A stretch of DNA of 16,220 bases from positions 1-16,220 of the forward strand of contig LSSL01000182.1 of NCBI GenBank assembly GCA_001953115.1. Direction: 5' to 3'. Both the position numbers and the translations under genes were made by a program. The DNA comes from Smittium mucronatum. Its lineage: Eukaryota; Kickxellomycota; Harpellomycetes; Harpellales; Legeriomycetaceae. The notes under the pieces were generated by a model. That model was not told where the DNA came from, searched no databases, and saw only the letters and a list, made by a program, of their open reading frames with translations. Positions within the stretch are counted from its first letter, which is position 1, and every line of letters begins with the position of its first letter. Of the stretch, positions 1 to 9,648 are shown piece by piece.

Positions 1-325
1 AGAATTAATAAAATTAGGCTCCTACCCAAACGTGGGATTGATCGAAATGGCTTTCCTACAAATAGCTGTTAGACGCTGAGATCCGTCTGACTGTCGAACG
101 CTGGACTTGTGCACTAGACTATGTCTCAGCTGTTCTAAAAGATCGATTCCTCCTGTTTCTAGGTGGTCCTTCTCTGGAATCGCTGTCCTCCGAATCGCTG
201 TGCGCTGTCTCCACTATTCCCAACCAAGAATAGTACAACGCTGTGTGAAATTTTGGTCTAGCGTACTTCGAAAAGTAAACTATTAATCCCCTAAACCACG
301 GCAAGGTATTTCACTCTTAGGGGGA
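1..325 (-). repeat. Dispersed repeat family, copy A (partial, cut by window edge)
   Basis: This is the portion of the repeat that carries the putative 5' end when read on the minus strand. It is about 90% identical by eye to the reverse complement of 15930-16220, with mostly single substitutions. Its first 45 bases also match the right end of copy D (from about 15228), which lets the family be pieced together. The boundary near 325 is where A and E stop resembling each other, just past a shared CTCTTAGG. The block is visibly richer in G+C than its surroundings and keeps about 15 CpG dinucleotides, which suggests a young copy. A minus-strand open frame (119-304) with an acidic-serine then arginine-rich stretch lies inside it. 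It is shared with E but is too short and unrecognised to call a gene. Confidence 0.85.
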
Positions 326-1510
326 CAAATGGTAATAGAAATAAACTATTTTTGAGAATGTAATTCTGCACTTTTATTGGCTAATTCAACTAAAAAAATC
401 TAAAAAACTTGGAAACCCCTATCCTTTTTTTTTCTTTAATGCCGAGTTATTTTTTCGCGTATTGGTTTCAAAATTTACAGATAACTAGAATCAAAATTAC
501 AAACTTTTTCATATCAATTAAAATAAGATTTTATCAACCAGATTTACGAAGAATCAAGCTGTAGTAGCTAGAGGTATAATATTTTTCAACAAAAAATTTT
601 TTACATATTATTAAAAATACCGAGTATTTTTGGTGAAGCGGTTTCACTTGTCTATATGAAGCAGATCAATCGTGTTGTATTAAAAAAAAATGTAAATGCA
701 TATAGTTCTAAAATTTTTATAAGTGGCAAATATTCTAGCTAGTTCACCATCTCAGTTAATGTGATTAATAAATTTTCAATATCTCCAAAAACCAAAACAT
801 CTGCTAAGAATAACGAAAATTAGACAATAGATAACTCTCAATTTTTTAATATACTTCCAATTATCTATTTCTAAGCAGTGATGTATTAGAAATCACATCA
901 ATTTAAATGATATTTTTAGAAAAAAATATACCACATTGCTTAATCTGCTTTTACTACAGTATATTTTTGTTCTATTTTTATTTAAATTTTTTTTTATACG
1001 AGTATAGTGAGCACTTTAGGGCTAATTAACCCAATGTGAAAGCAAATAATATCAGTTCCAATTTTACTATGAAGCTCACTGGAAATATATTAGCTACTCC
1101 CTATGATAATCAATTCCACCATTTTTCAAAGTAGATATTGGTTTCTTCCATCAGGGCTTCCAAATATATCTCTCATTATTCTATCTTCATTAAATAGAAA
1201 ATCATTATATGTAACTTAATATATTCGAGTTGAATGAATTTATAACATACTCGAGATTGATTAACTTCGAATGATTTAACATTTTTTCTAGGAAATACTC
1301 CTTTTGTATTCACTATAATGACGAGATATTTAAATAGTTCAATATTTTGTCCTTATTACTGTTAACACTTCAGAATTGGTATAATCAACTTTAAAGTATT
1401 TGAAATAACCGGCAGGCTAGATTTTAAAACCAAAACCTGATATTTTTGAGAGAAAAATAGTACCCTACACACAAGTGTGGAATATCTTGTTGTGATATAG
1501 GGGCTTAAGT
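326..1510. other. AT-rich non-coding stretch
   Basis: No open frame of note, no splice-bounded coding segment and no recognisable repeat copy was found. A 14-bp near-palindrome lies at 1019-1032 (GGGCTAATTAACCC, one mismatch), which is unremarkable in DNA this AT-rich. I see nothing else here. Confidence 0.6.
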
Positions 1511-1528
1511 CATATATTTAAATATATG
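1511..1528. repeat. 18-bp perfect palindrome
   Basis: CATATATTTAAATATATG reads identically on both strands. It sits just beyond the 3' side of the putative minus-strand pseudogene. Only A/T plus the outer C/G pair are involved, so chance is a fair explanation. Confidence 0.5.
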
Positions 1529-1539
1529 TGTTGATTCTA

Positions 1540-2065
1540 AAATTATTCGAGTTCCTTCTTACTTTAGGCAAAAAGTAGTGGCATCATCTTAAAAATTTAT
1601 CGACAAAGGAATCAGATCAAGGCGAATCTAGGAAATGATGGGCCGAATCTGAATTTTTGCAGACTGGTGCACTAACTTTATAAAAAAATCCTTACCTTGT
1701 CAGAGATTCGGTGCTATAGTGTTTGGCAGCTTGTTTTAGGAAGGATTTGGTAAAGATAGAGGTGTTTTATAAGGACAGTCTATATTTTATGCAACCTGTT
1801 AGAATTAGGCTCTAAAGCAAGACTCAACCATCTCGGAGAATTTTGGGTTTTTGATGTAGATACTAATTCGTGGTTGAATGTCTTCTTAGTCATCCAGCCT
1901 AATTGAAGCAATGTCGGGTAAAATGTATCGGGTTGTAGATATTCACCATTTTCCCTTTTTTTCCGAAGTAGGTAGACTGTAATAGCAATAAATTAGCGCT
2001 GAGGATATCAATCTTTTCTATGTCTTGCACAATTTTTTCGCTACAAAATTTTCATAGTTTTTACA
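1540..2065 (-). pseudogene. Decayed, unrecognised protein-coding relic
   Basis: This stretch averages about 37% G+C by line counts, against about 25% around it and close to the coding exons of the real gene at 12503-13890. Read on the minus strand it gives successive open segments of ordinary, non-AT-biased amino-acid composition, interrupted by stops and one frame change. One segment (about 2062-1935) contains LISSALIYCYYSLPTSEK. After a run of seven A residues the frame shifts and an open stretch follows to about 1782, containing PDTFYPTLLQLGWMTKK and SPRWLSLALEPNSNR. A third segment (about 1773-1600) contains KSFLKQAAKHYSTESLTR and, past a stop, VSAPVCKNSDSAHHFLDSP. I do not recognise the family. 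A GTAAGG at the end of the SLTR segment could instead be a splice donor, so a multi-exon live gene is a weaker alternative. No start codon or promoter was identified. Confidence 0.45.
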
Positions 2066-2147
2066 TATTATATCAACCAATAAAATTCCGTGACACAAAA
2101 AAATTCAATGTTATTTAATAAAATGTTACATAAAAAAATTTCCACTA

Positions 2148-2309
2148 ATGGATGCTAGTACTGTATACAACACTTTCGGTATGTGTTTTGGTTTCTACTC
2201 TGTGCGACTTTCTCAAGGATCAATATATTTTTATTCGGATTATCAACTAGAAAATAGTATAATTTTATGGGAAATGCAAAATTTACCTCCGAGTTACTTA
2301 AAGGGATAA
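2148..2309 (+). CDS. Small open frame, unrecognised
   Basis: An ATG-initiated frame of 53 codons begins MDASTVYNTFGMCF and ends PPSYLKG before TAA. The frame is open from 2094, so the ATG is only the first methionine. Its composition (Cys, Gly, Trp, Pro, Tyr and few Lys/Asn) is unlike the K/N/I-rich translations typical of this AT-rich background. It lies divergently next to the minus-strand relic at 1540-2065, so it may be another fragment of old coding sequence. No domain is recognisable. The length alone is within chance expectation, so this is a weak call. Confidence 0.2.
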   Translation: MDASTVYNTFGMCFGFYSVRLSQGSIYFYSDYQLENSIILWEMQNLPPSYLKG

Positions 2310-3171
2310 ATATCTTCTTGAAAAATTAATCGCGATTTCTTTAATTAGCGAAATTTTTTTCAGGACATGAATAATGTTAATCAATTTTCATTGTTAGTAT
2401 GAAATACAGGATGTGAAATTAGAAATACTAGAAAGAAAAAGCAAACCCCAATTATGTAATGAGTACATATTGATAAAAGTGGGTGATCCAATTACCGGTT
2501 GTAAAAAATAGAAATAGGGAATTTTATTATTTATGCAATTAAAGTAGTTTAATTAGACAGCATTCGATATTGTTTATTAGAAAAATCGATACTCGAAATT
2601 TTCAAAAAGCGAATTTGGATTTATCTTCTTCCACGTCACCGAAATTCGGTTTTGTAATTTTGATTTAGAGTGAGTTGACACATAGTTATCACCTAGTGCA
2701 ATTTATTTGAACTATAACCATAAAAATAATGCGAAGTAAAATATATTCAACAACCATTTTAATTTGCATAATATGGAAGTGGTTTCATGTTTAAAATATA
2801 ATTTGGTTTAAGAGTTAAAATCGGCCAATAATTTTTTGTTGATTCATAATAAAAATGGTATGATTTATCGAAAAGTAATCCGCAATTTACTCGCAAATAG
2901 AAATGACCGGTTTGGATTTACCCAAAATTTCTTAAGAATTATAAGGTAATTGCAAGTGATTAATAAAGCTCATAAATTGATAAAATGAATTTATGTTTGA
3001 TATTTGGTAAGGTAAAAATACCCCAATTTATTTAGAAATAGTTTAAATTTCTTGGAAAAATACCATTTTAACTAAAAGAATACTAATTTTCCTAAACCCA
3101 TACAATGTCGATGCTACAAAGGGTATACTTTTTCAAGAAATTAATTAAAAGTTTCCTAATTCAAGATATTT
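2310..3171. other. AT-rich non-coding stretch
   Basis: I found no sustained open frame, recognisable motif or repeat-family copy. The stretch is dominated by short A and T runs. Confidence 0.6.
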
Positions 3172-3795
3172 TTTTTGTATCAGGGAATTCTATTTTAAGA
3201 TAACGCCATTAAAATCTATATTAAAAAAATATCAAAAAAAAAACTTATAGAAAATAATATTATCCTGACTGGAATAAGCTCCCCAGTCAGGACAATGTCT
3301 AGGTACCTACTGAAAAATGCCACAATCTACTAACTTTAAGACCCCCACCCCCCTAGCATAGTCTCTATTAAGTGTATGGGCGAGATTACATGAAGTACAG
3401 AATTAAGTGCTTTGTTAACGAAAAAAAATTCGTTGGAACTATTGCTCTCCTAATTAAATCATATTTATAACAGAATTAATAAAGTTGGTCCTTCGCCCAG
3501 AATTGGAATTTATCTACCTGGCTTTCACAAAAATTGCTGTCAGAATCTGGGATCTATCTGAATGTCGAACACTGAGCTTATGTCCGAAAATTTTATAAAC
3601 TATCTAAACTACTCTTGTTTCTCCTGTTTAGAGATTGAACTACTCAGGAATCGCTGTTCCCCAAATCTTTAGACACTGCCCTCACTACTCCCAAACAATA
3701 TTGGTACATCACTATTTGGAATTTTTATATATAGTACTTCTAAAAATACATTACTGAAGCACCTAAACCACGGCTGTGCATTTAGCTTTTTAGAG
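3172..3795 (-). repeat. Dispersed repeat family, copy B (near full length, old)
   Basis: This copy aligns with D over its left half: GTATCAGGG matches GTACCACGGG, then the AAGATAACG..ATTAA block, the C-rich run and the GAATTAAG..CTTTGTT block. It aligns with A over its right half: AGAATTAATAAA, the TGTCGAAC block, the AGGAATCGCTGT block and CCTAAACCACGG. It therefore joins both halves and sets the family length at about 620 bp. It is clearly diverged. Only about five CpG sites remain in the right half, against fifteen in A. A 9-bp GAATTCTAT occurs near both ends (3185 and 3796), but the left one lies inside the homologous region, so I do not treat it as a target duplication. Confidence 0.8.
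3263..3292. repeat. Perfect 10-bp hairpin inside repeat copy B
   Basis: TCCTGACTGG at 3263-3272 is exactly complementary to CCAGTCAGGA at 3283-3292, with a 10-nt loop. The equivalent positions in copies C and D do not pair this well, so the hairpin is private to B. Confidence 0.7.
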
Positions 3796-3874
3796 AATTC
3801 TATAATGAATGAAAAGTCAAATGAAAATTTTATATTCCCATGTTTTTTATTAATTCTTTGAACTTAAAATAAAA

Positions 3875-4003
3875 ATGATACACATATATTCCAAGGATAA
3901 TTTAATTTTAGAATCAAAAAAAGAAAATAACCAGCCCAAAAGATTTAGTTTTACTGATTTCGAAATAAAATTAATGATAATAGTTAAAACAAACTACAAA
4001 AAA
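3875..4003 (+). other. Possible orphan exon ending at a GTAAGTAT donor
   Basis: An ATG-started frame of exactly 43 codons runs to AAA AAA and then the consensus-like donor GTAAGTAT at 4004. A CTAAC branch-site-like sequence lies at 4034-4038 and an AG at 4078-4079. The translation contains RFSFTDFEIKLMIIVK, which I cannot assign to a family. No convincing downstream coding exon was found. The frame after the AG stays open only about 27 codons with a low-complexity product. This could be a gene fragment or a chance alignment of an open frame with a donor-like site. Confidence 0.2.
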
Positions 4004-4009
4004 GTAAGT

Positions 4010-4200
4010 ATCCATTTCCTCTTTTGCTTGCCCCTAACTCCCAACATTCCCCGAATCCTATCCCACGCGTTTACTGTAGCAATCTTATTGCATCTTCTTG
4101 TATTTTATTATTATTTCCCGCTCATCATTATCTCCTCTTCTTATTCCTCTTATACCCCACTAATCCCTTTTTACGCTTTTTACGCTTTTTATTCTCTTCT
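4010..4200 (+). other. Pyrimidine-rich tract
   Basis: For about 190 bases the plus strand is strongly C/T-biased, unlike anything else in the window except the leader before the transcription-factor gene. Near its end the 9-mer TTTTTACGC occurs twice in tandem (4168-4185), followed by a degenerate third unit. Such tracts can be fungal promoter or leader sequence, or can form triplex DNA. The sequence does not settle which. Confidence 0.45.
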
Positions 4201-4203
4201 CTT

Positions 4204-7138
4204 ATAAAAAAAGACTTTTTACTTGTGAAAGGTTATTTTATACTTAAACATTTTCGCTTTTTTTATATAAAAAACATGGATACTCGAATGATTTCTTTTA
4301 AATCATATTTAATGAAAATGAAAATGAATTTTTTTTAGTTCTTTGTTTATAAAAATGCAGTCATAGTCTAATATATTATTTAGTGATCGCTTCAATAAGC
4401 TGTTTTAGGCCATTCCAATACCTCCTAATTTTTATTTATCAATAAAAACCTGAAATTTTGATACCAGAGATCAAGCTAAATTAAAAAATGCTTTTTTGCA
4501 CTTAGTCCGGGTTTTAAAGTTTTGACTTATATTTTTTTGAACATCGACTCATTTTTCAAAAAATTGATGATAGGTACCGGGTAAAGGGCTTAAAAAAATA
4601 TATTCCCTAAAAATCGCGACTTTTACGATTATTTCTCATATGCTTTTTATATAGCTACCTTTAATTTTATAAAAAAAACTAAATCCTTTTTTGCTCTTAA
4701 AATTAAACCACTCTATCGTATCATTATTCCAACAAAACTAAGAAATGATTTCACAGCTATAATGTGATATAAATAATTAGGATATTTACAATTAATTCCT
4801 TGGAAAAGTTATTCTATGTGTCCATAAATCAATCCCATTTAAAAACATTAGTATTCTTTTGAAGAAACCAGTTTTTTTAAAAGAATATAAGTATTTATTA
4901 AATAAATTAAGATATTTTTATCGTTTAATCTTTAATCTTTAACCTTTAATAATTTTGGAAATAGCTTTGTACCATATTTATGTAACACCCAAAAGCAGAT
5001 TTATTTCCATTTTTACTGACAGATCGCAATAATTAAACCGATTCTCTACAGTTTAACCCTTTTAGGATTGATTTTGCTAGAATAACCCTCATTTTTAGGT
5101 CAATGGTAAAAATTTATTAAAAACATACCTTTATATATTGGTTAAATTTTTTCTATTGATGAATAGATGATGTTCGTTATCACAAATAGAAACTAAAAAT
5201 AGGAATAAATAAATTTCCTCCTCCATCAGAGGATCATCCATATTAACCAGCCTAAAGTTTTCGTTCCTTTATAAAAAATCCATAAACGAAATTTATTTAC
5301 CATTGATAATGAAAAAATTACCACAAATTGGTAATAATGTAAGAATTATTTATTGCCAGATATGAATAAAATTTGTATATGAGAACTTGCTAACTTTTAG
5401 ATAACCTAGTTTCATCATAAATATAAAATTATTAAAATAACGCTTCTGAGTTCATTATATTATAACAATAAATTCTATTAGTTCTTTCTGGGCAAAAAAT
5501 TGCATTGAGTTCCTACTTTTGAAATTCAACATTTCATATTTAACAATATATAAAATTTGACGATTACAAATATTTTCGTGATATGTCTTTTCTGTGTTTA
5601 GAATTTATCCATATTTGATATTAATCAATTATCAATAAAATTAAAAATGTATGTGTAAGTATCATATGAATTTTTATTATTCAAATTCTTTGACAAGATT
5701 TATCCCCAAATTTGAATGTAATCGCGTGATTTGTTTTGAGAACTGAGAATTAAAATTTAATTAGGCAGTCAAATTGTTTTTTCGTTACTTGACAAAAACG
5801 TTTAAGAATAAGCTCTACATGTAGCTATTAATAATCAAACTTTAGAAATTGCACGCTGATTCTATTTTTATTTTTTTAGAAAAAAAGTAGCATAAACTCA
5901 ACTTAGTTTTGATTATGAAACTTTTTTTAGTTTTAATTATTGTTATTGATGTTTATGTAAATCAACATTTGATAAATTTTGATTTTCAAGGATGTCTTAA
6001 CTGAAAACTTCCGAAGTCCCGAACTTTATGAAAAATAAATCAGATGCTTGATTTGCTTATTAAATCTTATTAACTGAACCTCAATACGCAAACAAACTAA
6101 CTTTTTGAGTTGGATACCCTCATTTTAGAAAAAAATAATTAGCTACTGTATAAATACATTATTTTTATCTAATTTACACACTGTATCGTTAATTATGTTG
6201 CTATTTGTAATATCCCAAAATAGACTTTCGTTTTGCCAAATGATTGCATTGACCATAAAATAATAGCCATTTTTTTACTTCAGGTCCCGAAAAGGTTATA
6301 TTTTTAATTTTACTTGCCAATTGAGGATTTTTTTAAAATAAAACCGGAGAATAAAGAATTCCGCTTTTTTTTTTACGATAGAGTAATCTATAAGCTAACG
6401 TGGTTCCCTTCAAGAGGAGTTTTTTTACTCGCATTAATTTTATTACCCCTTTTCCATTTTGATGGGGTTTATGTAAATATAAAATGTACGACTCAGATAA
6501 ATATTCCAAATTACAATATACTTGAAAAGGATAGCATAATGGTATAATGACATCGGAGTATTAATTTTCTTGATAAAATCCCACACAATATCTTTATAAT
6601 AAGCTATTGAATATTATAAAAATGGGTAATTTCTAATCGGTCTAAATGATTATTAAAAAATTATGATATTTAGGTCTAAATCAATTAAATGCGATAGACT
6701 ATAAAGATACCATTGTTCGCTTTGATTTAAACAACAGCATAATTTTAGTTTAGTTTGTATAGGAATTAAAAATCGATAGGACCCCGAATAATTAGAATCG
6801 AAATATTCTATCAATAAGTTCAAGGTCATATAAAATCTTATTTTATCAAATAAATTTTTATCTTGAATAATCACAAAAACATAATTGAAATTCCAATAAA
6901 TTGATATTTTAGTTTGTATTCCACTTTTAGCGACGGGGTAAATTAATTTCTATTTGGTAATAGCTAATAAAAATTGGAGGTTAAAATTATGGTTTGGGTT
7001 TGAATAGTGTTGTATACAACTTCCTAGAAAGATAAGGGTTAATTATTTGAAGCTTGGGAAATTTAAAAATAAAAATTCATTCCAAATTTACTTGAAAGGG
7101 TGATTATTATAATCAAAAACTATTACAAAATTTAAACC
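4204..7138. other. AT-rich gene desert
   Basis: About 2.9 kb without a supportable gene. Open frames at 6314-6547 (plus) and 6653-6874 (minus) are within the length expected by chance at this base composition and match nothing recognisable. The plus-strand frame lies shortly after an acceptor-like TTTTTTACTTCAG (6271-6283), but a stop intervenes. Short AATAAA-like strings and A/T runs are frequent and uninformative. Confidence 0.5.
4924..4951 (+). repeat. Four tandem heptamers (TTTAATC type)
   Basis: Four consecutive 7-bp units read TTTAATC, TTTAATC, TTTAACC and TTTAATA. This is a small, slightly degenerate microsatellite-like array with no evident function. Confidence 0.7.
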
Positions 7139-7720
7139 ATAGATAACGTCATTAAGTACCATACTGAAAAATTGCCAAAAAAAGAAAAAGAGAGTAGAAA
7201 AAACTATTATCCTAACTAAAATGAGTTTATCAGCGGGACTACCAGCCACATAGTTTTGGGAATTGGGTACAATCAACCAATGGAATACTCCCCCATCCCA
7301 TTGACATCGCTTCAATCAGACTGGATAAATGAGCTACATGGGTCACGAGTTAAGCTCATTTTCAACAAAAAAAATCCCATGAAACGATTGAGCTACTATT
7401 TATGCCTAATTTTAACAGGGTTAAATAAAATTAGTATCAAACTCAAATGTGAGAATTTTTTATTTTTCTTTCCTAAGAATAGCTGTGATATCCTTGACTT
7501 GCGCGCAGAGAATGATCCATAATGTGCTAAAATTCTCGGTTCCTATTGTTTGGAGATGAGAAAACTCTGGAATCACTGATCTCAGAATTACAGTGCGTAG
7601 TCATCTCTACTACTTAACAAGAATATTTAAATGCTTTTTGATTTTCTAGTACAGTGTAATTTGAGCAGTAAACCACTTAAGCCCCTAATCCGAGATAATT
7701 ATTTCACTTTCGGGAGAGAA
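7139..7720 (-). repeat. Dispersed repeat family, copy C (near full length, old)
   Basis: This copy is collinear with B and with the D plus A halves. It shows AGATAACGTCATTAAG, an AAAAAAAGAAAAAG run, TATCCTAACTA, a CTCCCCCATCCCA block before TGACATCGCTTCAA, ACAGGGTTAAATAAAATTA, then AGAATAGCTGTGA and AAGCCCCTAATCCGAG. It is heavily diverged. Several CpG positions of A are TpG or CpA here, for example ACGTGGG to ATGTGAG and ATCGCT to ATCACT. The left boundary is less certain because the first 25 bases of the family are poorly conserved. Open frames inside it on both strands are unsupported by any recognised protein. Confidence 0.75.
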
Positions 7721-8835
7721 TCTCACATATAGATTCTTTTTTCCACTTAGATTTCATTATTCGATTTCTATACACAAGATTGGTATAATAACTATGCGTG
7801 GATTTCAAAATCGTAGAAAAATTTTCCACCTTAAATTTTCACCAGTTATTTACTTATTTAATATGTTAAGCAAATAAAAAATGAGATATAACAAATCGAA
7901 TTTTAACTATAAAGGAAATAAGAAAGCTGATCTTTCCAGGGAAAACAATACAAAAAAATCGCATTCATTTTTAATTCAAGATTACCATTATATTACATGT
8001 ACATATTGTAATCCGAACGAAAAAATAATTTCCTTTTACAGACAATCAAACTCAAATTTATAACCCGTAAAAAATTAGTAATATTCACATATTTTATTTT
8101 AATAATAAACACCAAAAAAGATAATTAATAATCAAGTTCATGCCACTCCATTGGCCTTAAAAATGAGTTTCTATAAATCAGCTTCCAAGATTGATTAACC
8201 TAACAACTCAGACTTTTCATTTTAAAAATAGACACTCAAAATTTTTATATTTTTAAACAAAAAGCACACAGCCTCATAAATATAGTCCCAAAAACAATCC
8301 TAATCAATAAGTGTTATTAGGAATGGTCTATGATAATGGAAATTTTTCAATAAAAAAATTAAATATGATCTGATACCGAGATTTGGTAAACCCCAGAAAA
8401 AAATATCAAGAATCATATATTGAAAACCCATGAGATTGATAATGTGCAGTAGGTTTGCTTTAACCATAATCTGTAAATAGAAAATATCAAAAAATCAAAA
8501 ATCAAAAAGGACAAGGCCTAAGTCTAATCAGACTGTGATTTTTTTGTTTTCTAACCTAAATTTCATCGATAAGTTTTCCCTCAAAATCCTTAACAAAAGA
8601 TTAGTGTTTAAATCAAGACTGTTTATTCTTAGAAATCCTTATAGATAGTACATGGCATTTTGAAATGAAGCTTCATAGAAAAATTAGATTGTCTAAAAAA
8701 TCAAACCAATTCACTTAATCAACCTTTTCGATATTATTACAAAATCTAGTAAACTTTTTTTCAACTCCAATTTCATACAGTACGTAACATTTGCAGAATA
8801 AATTACTTTTGTTTACTGAAAAGAAAAATATATTT
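7721..8835. other. AT-rich non-coding stretch
   Basis: A 60-codon ATG frame at 7881-8063 is K/N/S-rich and within chance expectation. A short tandem of about three ATCAAAAA units lies at 8486-8508. Nothing else was found. Confidence 0.5.
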
Positions 8836-8912
8836 AGTCCGAATTTTTTCGGATTATTGGATTTAGGATTAGTAAGCATTCGAACTAAAAAGTGTTCGGA
8901 TTACCGAATGCT
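8836..8912. repeat. Cluster of two inverted repeats sharing a direct repeat
   Basis: TCCGAA at 8838-8843 pairs with TTCGGA at 8848-8853 across a 4-nt loop. AGCATTCG at 8875-8882 pairs exactly with CGAATGCT at 8905-8912 across 22 nt. The 9-mer TTCGGATTA occurs in both (8848-8856 and 8895-8903). The density of CpG-containing palindromes in DNA this AT-rich is unusual. It could be a remnant transposon terminus or a protein-binding region, and no function can be assigned. Confidence 0.55.
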
Positions 8913-9648
8913 ACCTGTGATCATATTTGTATATTACGGAATAGTTCAGTGAGCTAGATCGATTGGGACTGTTAATAAAGACAAATAGGAAAATGGAAAT
9001 AATTTTTTCCCACAAATGGTTAAATAGTTTAGCTTTTTAGCCCTTTCAGTGTCTTTATAACAAAAAGGGCTTTTGTTTCTTGTTCAATGTTAACAATGGA
9101 TTGTTAATTTTTGAATAAAATTGGATAAGCTAAAAAATTGTTAATATACACAAATAAGAAAGAAGTAAAATTTATGTCCGGAAAGAACTAGTGTGTTAAT
9201 GGCTTAGTTCTTTATAAATCTTAAAATATGTTGAAATCCTATTTGCCAAAAAACTATTTTCTATTCGATGAAATTTATAAATAATCCAATTTTATTAGTT
9301 TATTCAATGTAAAAAAAATTATATTGACCGAAAACTGAGACATTTTGCACAAAGTACGTTTGGGAGATTCTTTCTTATCAATATTATGCTTTTTTTAAAA
9401 ATGTGTACCATTAGCTAGTTGAAATCGAACCATTAATAAGCCAATAAAAATAGAAAAATTTACTAGCCGTAATACGTCTAACATTTTATTAATAAAATTC
9501 TCGTTTCGTTATTCCAATTCTTCATCACCCAATAAATCTAGGCCTTATCTTAAAACCATATTTCCAAATTGAGAAAGTAGTAGAATTTTAATATGGAAGT
9601 GTCCTCTCCCAAATAAAATCTATTAAAGTAGGTATACATCAGCCATTT
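8913..9648. other. AT-rich non-coding stretch
   Basis: No open frame, splice-bounded exon or family repeat was seen. A short self-complementary AGCCC..AAAAGGGCT pair lies around 9039-9071. Confidence 0.5.

Noticed and set aside
1017..1032. Telomere-like TTAGGG next to TTAACCC, and the heptamers at 4924
   Set aside because: These are single or few short units with no array. They do not indicate telomeric sequence.
3875..4207. 110-codon plus-strand open frame, and the overlapping frame at 4024-4338
   Set aside because: The second half is a translated pyrimidine tract (L/F/S/I/Y low complexity) that follows a splice-donor-like site. Only the first 43 codons are kept, as a weak orphan-exon candidate.
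6314..6547. 77-codon plus-strand frame with a hydrophobic stretch (VFLLALILLPLFHF)
   Set aside because: It starts at TTG with no homology. At about a quarter G+C I estimate one stop per 12 codons or so, and frames of this length then arise by chance in 16 kb on six frames.
6653..6947. Minus-strand frame of about 98 codons without a stop
   Set aside because: It lacks a convincing ATG, is rich in I/L/Y/N, matches nothing recognisable, and roughly one such run is expected by chance in this window.
7088..7522. Open frames on both strands inside repeat copy C
   Set aside because: The equivalent frames are interrupted in copies B and D. They are passengers in a decayed repeat.
7881..8063. 60-codon ATG frame containing CTYC
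   Set aside because: K/N/S-rich composition typical of AT-rich non-coding DNA. A single CxxC is not evidence of a zinc site.
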